Positions 44,713 to 52,992 of a stretch of 64,000 bases of DNA are shown here, piece by piece. Every line of letters begins with the position of its first letter. The first letter of the stretch is position 1. Below the pieces are notes generated by a model that saw only the letters and a list, made by a program, of their open reading frames with translations, ran no database searches and had not been told where the DNA came from. The stretch covers positions 124,001-188,000 of the forward strand of contig CAWGRQ010000043.1 in NCBI GenBank assembly GCA_963824985.1, given 5' to 3'. The position numbers and the translations under genes were made by a program. Source of the stretch: JAFNAG01 sp963824985. Its GTDB lineage: Bacteria; Acidobacteriota; UBA6911.

Positions 44713-45042
44713 TGGCCACTCTCTAATTCAAGAGGTCCCGTCAATGAGCACGATGAACTTATAGCACGTGTTCCTCGGATGCTTCAAGCTTAGGCCTCGC
44801 GCCAAAATGTAAACTTATTTATGCGCGAACCCTTGGTACTGTCATTTATAAATAGGGCAAAATGTTTTTCGGGTGCGTTTGCACGCGGATCCTCGTTGCG
44901 CCATCCACGTTTATCCGTGTCCTAAGAAAACGTCACCGCATTATCGGTCAAGCTCCGATGTCGGGCGTCGGCGCTTCTGTGTTATCATTTTGCGCGAATG
45001 TAATCCATAACCGTAATTTGCCAGGCACCAAGGGTCATTGCC
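44713..45042. repeat. Intergenic region with dispersed repeat copy
   Basis: 330 bp. From about 44815 to 44930 there is a degenerate repeat copy: TTATTTATGCGCGAAC, TTTATAAATAGGGCAAAATG, and CCACGTTTATCCGTGTCCTA. The left part carries CGCGCCAAAATGTAAAC, which resembles the right end of the 39.1-39.4 kb element (CGCGCCAAAGTGCAAC). No gene is supported. Confidence 0.5.
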
Positions 45043-46812
45043 ATGAAGCTAAGGCTGACAAAATTCAAGATTGTTCTCCTCGCAGCATCCCTGCTCGGGG
45101 CGGGCCTCCATTCCACGTTTGCCGGGGTCAGCAAGGTGATTCAGGACCGCTATCGCGCCAATTACGAGAATAAGGCGCTTTTCCTGAAGGTCCCGATCTA
45201 CTCCGAAAGGCAGTATGTGCGCATCATCGGAGAAGCTTTTCGCCCGGATCCGCCATTGCCGGTGGCCCCCGTGTTCAAAGTGGGTGACCAGGTGCGCGTG
45301 CTCGGCATAGATTTTGGCGGCGATGAAATCAAGTTCAAGCTGGGAGCCATCGCCGGCACCACCGTGGTGGAACTTCTTTACAAGTTCGACGCCCCCCTGC
45401 AGGAGAACTTTCCCAACTCCGGCGTTTTTGACCGTGCCCTGGCCGCCGACTTTACCGAGGGGTTGAAATATACCGAACTCGAGGATGCCAAACGCAATTT
45501 CGTCGAGCAGGAATTCGAGCGCGCCACGCGTGACATCGCCGCCAATTCCGGTACCAACCGGGATGCGGTCTTGAAATATGTAGCCCCAAGGCTTCCCGCC
45601 TATCAGGAGGCCACGCGTGAAATCGAGAGCCTCGAGAACAAGATGCAGGATCTGGGCAAACAGCTCAGTCAGAGCCAGAGTGAAAATCGCAAGCTGGAAT
45701 CCGACTCCAGGAGCCAGCAGGCCGAAATCTCGAAATTGCGCACCCAATCGGCCAGCCTGCAGGAGAAGATCGATTCCTCGGCCTCCCAATTGGCGCGGCT
45801 GGGCGACGATCTGCGCAGCGCCAAAGGGGTGTCGCAGAACTATCAGCGGGAATTGACCAACCTGCAGCGCTCGCTGAAGATCAAGGTGGACGCCAGTCGA
45901 GACCTGGGGTCTCAGATCGGCGAACTCGGTCAGGTGATGCAGAAGATTCAAAAAGACAATGATGACCTGCACAACGATAACGCGACCCTGAGTGCGAGCC
46001 TCGAAAAGGAAAAGGCGGACAACCTCCGCCTGACCGGAGAGAACCAGGACCTTCAGACCTCAGGCCGCCAGATGAAGGAGACGATCGGCGCATTAACCTC
46101 GAAAGAGGACTCCCTGGCGCGCCAGTATCTGCTGCTCAAGCAGAACCGGGACAATCTTGAAAACATCACCCTCTCGGTTTCCAGTCTCAACACCCGCCTG
46201 GTGGAGGTAACCGCCGAGGCCGGCACCGCTTACGAAAAAATCAATGCGTATCTTGGGAATGTCCTAATTGGTTCATTCGAGTGGCGGATGCCGGAACGGT
46301 TGAACGCCAGCCAGGAAAAAACGGTCGAAGCGTCTTTTGCTACCGAATCCATTGACTACGTGCGGGTCAACCCGGGTGAGCGCCGCATCCTGCAATCGCT
46401 CGGCGAGCGTTTGAAGCTCCGCGTGAATCTTGTTTCCCGGGTCGACACCATGGAGGTCACCCCGCAAAAGGAAGCCGCCACGCAGGAAATAGGCGAACGG
46501 GATCGCGCGGCCTGGAAATGGAACGTGCGCAACCGCGGCACGGAGGACGGCCGCCTCCTGTTGCAAGCTTTCCTGGTCAACAAGAACGGCGACGAGATCC
46601 CCTTGATTCAGAGCGAGCAGCTCGTTCTGTCCTCCAACCTGGTGCGCCAGGTGCGGAACTACATCCAGCCCATCCCTCTGCTTCTCGGAGTCGTGCTTGG
46701 TTCTCTGCTGATGGGAATTGCCGGCCTGTTCCGGCGCGGCCGGCATGCCAAACCCGCCGGGGGGGCCTCGGCGACGGACCCGCCCGGCTACAGCGGTCGC
46801 AAACAACTGTAA
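45043..46812 (+). CDS. Exported coiled-coil membrane protein of unknown function
   Basis: A 589-residue protein. Signal peptide about residues 1-28 (IVLLAASLLGAGLHSTFAG). Residues 30-150 form a mixed domain with VFKVGDQVRVLGIDFGGDEI and VVELLYKFDAPLQ. Residues about 190-400 are a long coiled coil of heptads (KMQDLGKQLSQSQSENRKLE, NDDLHNDNATLSASLEKEK). A beta-rich part about 410-540 follows (VEASFATESIDYVRVNPGE, AWKWNVRNRGTEDGRLLLQA), then a membrane segment near 550 (IPLLLGVVLGSLLMGIAGLF) and a basic end. The protein is therefore periplasmic with a C-terminal anchor. It converges on the PEGA/TPR gene with only ten bases between. Function is not known. Confidence 0.7.
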   Translation: MKLRLTKFKIVLLAASLLGAGLHSTFAGVSKVIQDRYRANYENKALFLKVPIYSERQYVRIIGEAFRPDPPLPVAPVFKVGDQVRVLGIDFGGDEIKFKLGAIAGTTVVELLYKFDAPLQENFPNSGVFDRALAADFTEGLKYTELEDAKRNFVEQEFERATRDIAANSGTNRDAVLKYVAPRLPAYQEATREIESLENKMQDLGKQLSQSQSENRKLESDSRSQQAEISKLRTQSASLQEKIDSSASQLARLGDDLRSAKGVSQNYQRELTNLQRSLKIKVDASRDLGSQIGELGQVMQKIQKDNDDLHNDNATLSASLEKEKADNLRLTGENQDLQTSGRQMKETIGALTSKEDSLARQYLLLKQNRDNLENITLSVSSLNTRLVEVTAEAGTAYEKINAYLGNVLIGSFEWRMPERLNASQEKTVEASFATESIDYVRVNPGERRILQSLGERLKLRVNLVSRVDTMEVTPQKEAATQEIGERDRAAWKWNVRNRGTEDGRLLLQAFLVNKNGDEIPLIQSEQLVLSSNLVRQVRNYIQPIPLLLGVVLGSLLMGIAGLFRRGRHAKPAGGASATDPPGYSGRKQL

Positions 46813-46822
46813 TCCCCGGGGA

Positions 46823-48634
46823 TTATTGTTCGAATTTGATGTGACTCGCCGCCAGCCGGCGTACGATGCCGGCGTCGCCCGGTTTGAGAAGACGGAAGTT
46901 GTATTTCTTGTTGTTCCGGGTGCGAATCGCAACCTCGTCCCCATCCACCGAGAAATTTCGCAGGTTGGCATAGGCCTCGAAGAAGCTGTGATCCGTCTCG
47001 CTGGTTTTGAATTCCACCCCCTGATCCGTGATGCGCAGGCTGCCGCGGCAGTTGGAAAACGCGTGCTTGTGCTCGACGGAGAACGCAGTGGCTTCCACGG
47101 CCTTCAGCTGCATGCGCTCCTGCAGATCCCGAATCATGCCCTGAATCCGGTCCGGACTGTATCTATCTGCACCCCCCAGCGCCCTGGCCCGTTCCAGATG
47201 CTCCACCGCCTGGCTCAGATCGTTGCGATGCCGGTCGTAAAGAATCCCGAGGTTCAGATGCCCATAGGCGTTGTTGGGGTTGAGAGAAATGCACTTTTCA
47301 AAGTTCAGGATGGCCGTGTCGAGTTGTTTCTGCTCCAAATAGGTGGCGCCGAGGTAGAAATAGGCTTCGTCGCTGTTGGGGTCAAGCTTCAAATACTCCT
47401 GCCATTCGGCGAGCGCTTTTTCGCGGGCGCCCGAGCGATAGGCATTCAGAGCCGAGAGGCGGAGATTGGCCAGCTTCTCCTTTGACTGCTGCTGTTCCTC
47501 CTGCTGCCGCTGGAGCCTCTGTTGATCGGCGCGCGCGACTTCGCCCAGTCTGTTTTCCACCATTGCCAGGCGAGAACTGCTGTAATTGTCTTCCGGATAG
47601 TACTGCAGGACCAGCCGGAAATCGTTGCGCGCCCCCTGCAGATCGCCGCTGTTGAGCTTCGTGTCGCCCCGGTTCTGCAGGATTTCCCTGAGGTGAAGAA
47701 CCGCACCCTGTGCGTAGACGTTTTTTTTATCCAGGCGCAGGATGCTGCGCAGCGCGTCCCAGGCGTTGTCTTTGTCAGGCGGGAGCAACGCACCCGATTT
47801 GAAGGCGGCTTCCGCCTTGACTCTCCAGTCCTCGATCTGTTTTTCGCGGTCCTTGAAGGTGGCGTCGATCTTCGCCGAGATATCGGCCAGACGCTCGTTT
47901 ATGGAGATGTCATTGGGATAGATGAAGGCCAGGTTCTTGTATTCCTTCTCGGCCCCGAGCCAGTCTTCGCGCGCATAGGCAAGATCGGCATTTTGGCGGA
48001 CGCTCTCGGCCACCCCGGTTTTGACCTCCGCGGCATAGGCATTCGCAGGGTCAATCGCCAGAATTCGGTCGGCGAAATAAAGAACATTGTAATCGTCGGG
48101 CGGCGGCAGCAGGATGTTTTCCTTGTAGGCCGTATCCAGCTTTTTCTTCCACAATTCAACCTCGGCGAGCTGTTCGTTGGTCAGGTTGGAGACCATGGGC
48201 TGCAGCGTCAGCAGTACATTTTCCGTCGAGTAGGGGATGACCTGCACCTGCTGCACGAATTCCACATACCCGTCCTTCTCCGCCTTCACCTGGTGCCCTC
48301 CCGATCGCAGGTTTTCAAGAGTGATCGGAGATATGCCCCGCTGGGCGCCATCCACCAGAATGGTGGCGCCGGCAGGCGTGGTTTTCACCACGAGGCTCCC
48401 GTATTTCGGCTTCAGATAGAGATAGGAGAAAACTGCCACGAAACAAACGATGCTGGTCAGGGCAAGAATCCCGAGACTGACTGCAAGTGTTCGGATCTTG
48501 ATTTGCGCCGGTTCGGCGGGGTACGCTGCCGCTTTAGGCTCCCCGCCCGGTTGCGACACCAGATCGGAACCGTCGATTGGACAGAAGGCGAAGGAATCGG
48601 GATAGAAGCTACGGCACTTGGCACACTGTTTCAT
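46823..48634 (-). CDS. Zinc-ribbon, PEGA and TPR repeat membrane protein
   Basis: A 603-residue protein. Residues 1-25 form a zinc ribbon (MKQCAKCRSFYPDSFAFCPI). A membrane segment at about 50-72 (LAVSLGILALTSIVCFVAVF) is followed by an exported PEGA domain about 78-140 (YGSLVVKTTPAGATILVDGA, ISPITLENLRSGGHQVKAEK). From about 150 to 520 come TPR-like helical pairs, among them YAREDWLGAEKEYKNLAFIY, GDLQGARNDFRLVLQYYPED and LDPNSDEAYFYLGATYLEQK. The final 90 residues (VEFKTSETDHSFFEAYANLR, NKKYNFRLLKPGDA) look like a small PH- or GRAM-like sheet. Role unknown; the layout suggests a signalling or scaffolding protein at the membrane. Confidence 0.75.
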   Translation of the reverse strand: MKQCAKCRSFYPDSFAFCPIDGSDLVSQPGGEPKAAAYPAEPAQIKIRTLAVSLGILALTSIVCFVAVFSYLYLKPKYGSLVVKTTPAGATILVDGAQRGISPITLENLRSGGHQVKAEKDGYVEFVQQVQVIPYSTENVLLTLQPMVSNLTNEQLAEVELWKKKLDTAYKENILLPPPDDYNVLYFADRILAIDPANAYAAEVKTGVAESVRQNADLAYAREDWLGAEKEYKNLAFIYPNDISINERLADISAKIDATFKDREKQIEDWRVKAEAAFKSGALLPPDKDNAWDALRSILRLDKKNVYAQGAVLHLREILQNRGDTKLNSGDLQGARNDFRLVLQYYPEDNYSSSRLAMVENRLGEVARADQQRLQRQQEEQQQSKEKLANLRLSALNAYRSGAREKALAEWQEYLKLDPNSDEAYFYLGATYLEQKQLDTAILNFEKCISLNPNNAYGHLNLGILYDRHRNDLSQAVEHLERARALGGADRYSPDRIQGMIRDLQERMQLKAVEATAFSVEHKHAFSNCRGSLRITDQGVEFKTSETDHSFFEAYANLRNFSVDGDEVAIRTRNNKKYNFRLLKPGDAGIVRRLAASHIKFEQ

Positions 48635-48699
48635 CGGACCTAAAATAGCACACCCGGCTTGGAGAGGTGAAGTGCCTGGCGCAGTGAGGAAGATCTATC

Positions 48700-49302
48700 A
48701 TGACCGTGGCGAACGAAAATAAAAGACCGAAAATACTGGAATTGGGCTGTGGCCGGGTGAAACACCCCGACGCCGTTGGGATCGATCGCATCCCCCTGCC
48801 CGGTGTGGATGTCGTCCATGATCTCAACCGGAGCCCATATCCGTTCGGCGACAATACGTTTGATGAGGTTTATGCCACGCATATCATTGAGCACCTCGAT
48901 TCCATTATGGGCGTGATGGAAGAGATTTACCGCATCAGCAGGCCAAACGCCCGGGTGGTGATTATCACCCCTCACCACAGCGACGCGATTTCCTGGCAGG
49001 ACCCGACGCACAAATGGCACCTGAATTCCTATTCTTTCAGCTATTTTGAACCCACCTATCACACCAACTATTACACGAAGGCCCGTTTCCGGATCCGGAG
49101 CAAAACCGTTGAACTGGCTTCCATCTGGAAGGCTCTTGGGGTGCAGTTCCTGGTCAACCTCGACAACCGGTGCCCCTCCATGCGGTTCATCCGCAAACTA
49201 TGGGAACAGCATTTTTGCTTCGTGCTGCGGGGAAAGCAGCTGACCTTCGTCCTCGAGGCGGTTAAAACCGATCGCCCGACTCCGGACCCCGCAGACCATT
49301 AA
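48700..49302 (+). CDS. Class I SAM-dependent methyltransferase
   Basis: A 200-residue Rossmann methyltransferase. Motif I is ILELGCGRVKHPDAVGIDRI; the acidic loop VVHDLNRSPYPFGDNTFD and the post-motif YATHIIEHLDSIMGVMEEIY follow, with RVVIITPHHSDAISWQDPTH as a family signature. It resembles the methyltransferase type 11 group found in glycan and secondary metabolite clusters. The substrate is not evident. The ATG at 48700 is the first possible start; the gene is divergent from the PEGA/TPR gene. Confidence 0.75.
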   Translation: MTVANENKRPKILELGCGRVKHPDAVGIDRIPLPGVDVVHDLNRSPYPFGDNTFDEVYATHIIEHLDSIMGVMEEIYRISRPNARVVIITPHHSDAISWQDPTHKWHLNSYSFSYFEPTYHTNYYTKARFRIRSKTVELASIWKALGVQFLVNLDNRCPSMRFIRKLWEQHFCFVLRGKQLTFVLEAVKTDRPTPDPADH

Positions 49303-49367
49303 TCAGGTCGCTTCCTGGCCTTATGCCCGCCAGAGGCTTTGACCCGCAGAGCAGGTGGCCTCAGGAG

Positions 49368-49384
49368 GCCCCCCGGAGGGGGGC
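49368..49384. terminator. Hairpin between converging genes
   Basis: GCCCCCC at 49368-49374 pairs with GGGGGGC at 49378-49384 across a three-base loop. With the neighbouring hairpin at 49393 it lies between the ends of the methyltransferase and dihydropyrimidinase genes. No T-run follows. Confidence 0.5.
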
Positions 49385-49392
49385 AGGAGAGT

Positions 49393-49419
49393 AGCCCCGG
49401 GCTGCGCTTGCCCGGGGCT
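49393..49419. terminator. Strong palindromic hairpin, probable bidirectional terminator
   Basis: AGCCCCGGGC (49393-49402) and GCCCGGGGCT (49410-49419) are perfectly complementary across a seven-base loop. It lies midway between two converging genes and could stop transcription from both sides. Flanks lack a T-run. Confidence 0.55.
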
Positions 49420-49488
49420 TGAGGTTGATAAGATCGAGAGCCCTGGAAGGGCGGCAGAATGCCGTGGCGGTTTTTTGCCACGATGCAA

Positions 49489-50865
49489 TTATAGAATGCT
49501 TCCTTTCGTTCGCGCCAGGAATTCGCCCCCGCCGGGACGCCCCATCACCTTGCCATCCCGGGCAATGATTTTGCCCCGTTGCAGGACCAGCCAAGGCGAT
49601 CCGTAAGATCTCATCCCTTCGAAGGCGCAATAATCGACTCGTGAGAGAGCCATCGCCTTTGAAAGAATATAATCGACCCGCGGATCAAAGACCACTAGAT
49701 CCGCATCGCTGCCCACCGAGAGGGTTCCCTTGCGTGGAAACAGGCCGAACATCCGTGCCGGGGAGGTGCAAAGCAGATCCACCAGGCGGTGTATCGAGAT
49801 CCTGCCGCGCTGCACACCGCTGGAGCTGATCGCCGCAAGGCGTTCCTGGACACCGGAAATGCCGCGCGGAGCCTGAATGAAATTTTCCAGCCCGGAATCC
49901 TTCTGGCCGGCATAATTGAAGGCGGTGTGGTCACTGCCGATTACCTGGATGTCCCCTGTGGTCAATGCCTTCCAGAGGACCTCCTGATGCCAGGCGGGTC
50001 GCAGGGGAGGTATGACGTAATACTTGACAGCGTCGCTTCCCTCGTAACAGTCGCTGTTAAGAGTAAGGTAGTGCGTGCAGGTTTCGGCGTACACAAGCTG
50101 GCCGCGATCCCGCGCTGCCTTGACTTTTTCGATCGCATGAGCCGAGGACAGGTTGGTGAAGTAAACCGGCGTGCGTGCGAGATCCGCCAGGGCGATGATA
50201 CGAGAAACGGCTTCGGCCTCCACTTCCGGCGGCCGGATTGCCGGAATATATTTCGCCTGGACCGCCCCGGCCGCCAGCGAGCGCCGCCAAAGCAGGTCGA
50301 TCACCTCGCCGTTTTCGGCATGTACGCAGGGTAACGCGCCCGCGGCCGTAACTCTCTGCAGGAACTCCACCACGGCAGCGTCACTGATCCGCGACTCTCC
50401 GATCCCGTCGAGCGAGATCTTAAAGCTCGTAATCCCAGCCTCCACCATGGCGGGGATTTCGCTCAGGACGGCATCATTCACTTCGCTCAAAGCGATGTGA
50501 AACCCATAGTCGACTACAGCGCGAGTATCGGCTTTGGCCCTCCATTCGCTCAGGGTCTGGGCCAGACTTGATCCGGGCGCTTGTTGGGCATAATCGACCA
50601 CTGTCGTGGTTCCGCCGGCGGCGGCGGCGGCGGTGCCGGTTTCGAAGTCATCCACGGTTGTCATGCCGTCGACCTGGGTGTCCAGATGCGTGTGGATATC
50701 AACGGCGCCGGGCAGAATCCATTTATCCGCCGCGTCGATAATCTCGCTGGCGATTTTTGAAATCTCCCGGCCGATTTCGGTGATTACGCCGTTCTTAATC
50801 AGGATGTCGGCCTTATAGCTGTCGGTGGCCGTAATGATGGTTCCATTTTTGATCAATGTGGTCAT
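49489..50865 (-). CDS. Dihydropyrimidinase / D-hydantoinase family amidohydrolase
   Basis: Zinc amidohydrolase opening dihydropyrimidine or hydantoin rings, the second step of reductive pyrimidine breakdown. The metal site begins at PGAVDIHTHLDTQVDGM; the family stretch DDFETGTAAAAAGGTTTVVD follows. The metal-bridging carboxylated lysine lies in ITSFKISLDG, about residue 147, then CVHAENGEVIDLL, CTHYLTLNSDC and VIGSDHTAFNY with the catalytic Asp. The 458-residue length is normal. The ATG at 50865 has GGAG upstream; the frame runs on further but without family sequence. The aminotransferase gene directly upstream would serve later in the pathway. Confidence 0.88.
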   Translation of the reverse strand: MTTLIKNGTIITATDSYKADILIKNGVITEIGREISKIASEIIDAADKWILPGAVDIHTHLDTQVDGMTTVDDFETGTAAAAAGGTTTVVDYAQQAPGSSLAQTLSEWRAKADTRAVVDYGFHIALSEVNDAVLSEIPAMVEAGITSFKISLDGIGESRISDAAVVEFLQRVTAAGALPCVHAENGEVIDLLWRRSLAAGAVQAKYIPAIRPPEVEAEAVSRIIALADLARTPVYFTNLSSAHAIEKVKAARDRGQLVYAETCTHYLTLNSDCYEGSDAVKYYVIPPLRPAWHQEVLWKALTTGDIQVIGSDHTAFNYAGQKDSGLENFIQAPRGISGVQERLAAISSSGVQRGRISIHRLVDLLCTSPARMFGLFPRKGTLSVGSDADLVVFDPRVDYILSKAMALSRVDYCAFEGMRSYGSPWLVLQRGKIIARDGKVMGRPGGGEFLARTKGSIL

Positions 50866-51112
50866 TGGCTCTCCAGCATATGCTGCCAAAATTGGGTTGG
50901 CAGGTATTCCTGCCTGCGGTTTGTCATCGCCTCTTGCGGCTGGCGAAGCCCGGCTGTGCAGCGCCTGAATCGGCTCCAGCAGGTTCTCACGCGAGCTGGC
51001 ATGAAGCTCTTCCTCCGGAAAATCTCGCGCGGGCATCCAGAACGAGGCGGGGGGTGGCAGCGCTCTCTGCCGCCGGGTCTCTCCGTGCTGATCAGGCAGG
51101 GTATGCGTCCGG

Positions 51113-52411
51113 TTAAGCCTGTTGGAGCTGGTTCAAAGAACGATCCAGCAAGACAAAGGCATCGTCTACATCCCTCCTGGTGCACGTCAGAGCGGGGGAT
51201 ATGCGGATCACGTTTCCGTACAGTCCCCCTTTGCCGAGAATCAGGCCGTTGGCCCTGGTCAGATCCATAAACCGGCGCGTCTCGTCAACGGCCGGCTGCC
51301 TGGTCTCGCGATCCCGTACCAGCTCCAGGGCTTGCATAAGCCCCATTCCGCGGACATCCCCGATGATGAGGTGCCTGTCCTTCAGCTCCTCGAGTCGATC
51401 CCGCAAATACTCCCCTGTAACCCGCGCATTCTCAAGCAGGCCTTCCGATTCGATCAGTTCGATCGTTGCCCTGGCTGCGCGCGCCGCCATCGGGTTGCCG
51501 CCGAATGTGGAGATGGTTAATCCCTTGAGCGCATCAGCGATTTCGGGGGTAGCAATGGTGGCCCCGACAGGGAACCCGTTGCCCAGACCTTTTGCGACCG
51601 TAATGATGTCGGGCTGGACTCCCCATTGCTCGATGCCGAACCATTTCCCTCCGGTCCGGCCAAATCCCGTTTGTACTTCGTCGCTGATAAAAATCCCGCC
51701 ATATCTGCGGATGATCTCCGCAACGATTGTAAAATACTCCTTGGGCGGAGTGATGAATCCACCCACGCCCTGTATCGGTTCAGCAATAAAGGCCGCCAGC
51801 TGCCCGCTGGTGGCGGTACGAATCATTTCCTCCATGTCCCGGGCGCAAATCAGGTTGCAGTCCGGATACGTCTTCTCGAATGGGCAGCGATAACAATAGG
51901 CATTGTGCGCATGGGCGACTCCGGGATGACCGGAGCCGCCCGTGCGCCAGGCATATTGGCCTGTTATGCTCATGGCCAGAGCCGATCTGCCGCTGTAGGC
52001 GTGCCTCAGGGCGATGACTTCATGCCGCCCCGTATACGCGCGCGCGACCTGAAGCGCGGTTTCATTGGCTTCCGTGCCACTGTTCGTGAAAAAACTTTTC
52101 TGCAGGCGCCCCGGAGTGATCGCGGCCAGCTTTTCCGCCAGCTCCACCTGGGGCGTGGTGATGAACAGGGTAGACGTATGCTGCAGTTTGCGTGCCTGCT
52201 CGACCAGAGCGTCGGTGATCCGGTCGTTGCAATGGCCGGCGATGATCGTGAGGATGCCCCCGAAGAAATCGAGGTATTCACGGCCTTCCAAATCATAGAG
52301 ATGCAGGCCCTGGCCGCGTTCCACGATCAGGGGCTCAGAGTAATAGGTAACAATGGAGGGAAAGAGGAAGTCCTTCTGCTTTTCCAGAATCTGTTGTCCG
52401 GCCCGCTCCAT
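51113..52411 (-). CDS. Class III aminotransferase (AGXT2-like)
   Basis: Fold-type I PLP enzyme, 432 residues. Order of motifs: SEPLIVERGQGLHLYDLEGR, EYLDFFGGILTIIAGHC, FTNSGTEANETALQVA, the PLP-contact FISDEVQTGFGRTGGKWFG, the PLP lysine in ITVAKGLGNGFPVGA (about residue 270), and the C-terminal GDVRGMGLMQALELV. It is closest to alanine-glyoxylate aminotransferase 2 and beta-alanine or 3-aminoisobutyrate transaminases. Beside dihydropyrimidinase this suggests transamination of beta-amino acids from pyrimidine breakdown (inference; beta-ureidopropionase is not seen). The ATG at 52411 is preceded by GGACGG; the frame extends 33 codons upstream without family sequence. Confidence 0.85.
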   Translation of the reverse strand: MERAGQQILEKQKDFLFPSIVTYYSEPLIVERGQGLHLYDLEGREYLDFFGGILTIIAGHCNDRITDALVEQARKLQHTSTLFITTPQVELAEKLAAITPGRLQKSFFTNSGTEANETALQVARAYTGRHEVIALRHAYSGRSALAMSITGQYAWRTGGSGHPGVAHAHNAYCYRCPFEKTYPDCNLICARDMEEMIRTATSGQLAAFIAEPIQGVGGFITPPKEYFTIVAEIIRRYGGIFISDEVQTGFGRTGGKWFGIEQWGVQPDIITVAKGLGNGFPVGATIATPEIADALKGLTISTFGGNPMAARAARATIELIESEGLLENARVTGEYLRDRLEELKDRHLIIGDVRGMGLMQALELVRDRETRQPAVDETRRFMDLTRANGLILGKGGLYGNVIRISPALTCTRRDVDDAFVLLDRSLNQLQQA

Positions 52412-52992
52412 GAACCCGTCCTTCTCCGTCCGCTTGCCCTGCGCGTCCGCGCCTGAGACGTCCGAATATGTCGGTGACCCGCCCTCTCTTGAACCTTGAT
52501 GTCGCTCCATCAGCGATTTTCCACTCGCTCCGGCGTCATGTGGGTCTCAGCCTCGCCTTCTTCGGAGCTCATTATAGCAAAAGCCCTTCCGGGCGCGCAA
52601 AAACCGTTCAAAGCAGGTTGCTCGTCGATCGACGTCGGCCCGATGCCGAATCTAATCGGGAGTGGGGACTACTCCTGGGGAAATCAAAACAAAAACGCCA
52701 CGGATTTCACGGATTACACAGATTTGAAAAATTCTCAATCATGGAATGACGCCGCTGCGCGACACCATCGCCCGGTCGCTCCAGTTCAAACGAAGGGATC
52801 CGCAAGGTTTTTTGAATCTGTGTAATCCGTGAAATCCGTGGCGTTTTTTCCCCTCATTCATACTGAAAGCGGTGGCAGGCTGCTGAATCCCGCTTCCGAT
52901 TTCACACAGGCACGCGCCTCCCTTGATGCATCCGGTCAAATGTACTAGCATGCGGCTGCGTGAAAACAACCCCGATGCCGCAGGAGAACCGT
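52412..52992. repeat. Intergenic region with perfect 29-bp inverted repeat
   Basis: 580 bp. CGCCACGGATTTCACGGATT continues to 52725 on the left and its exact reverse complement ends at 52843 on the right (AATCTGTGTAATCC then GTGAAATCCGTGGCG), separated by about 90 bases that include CGGTCGCTCCAGTTCAAACG. That central motif also occurs, inverted, in the copy at 32.1 kb. No gene is supported. Confidence 0.65.
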
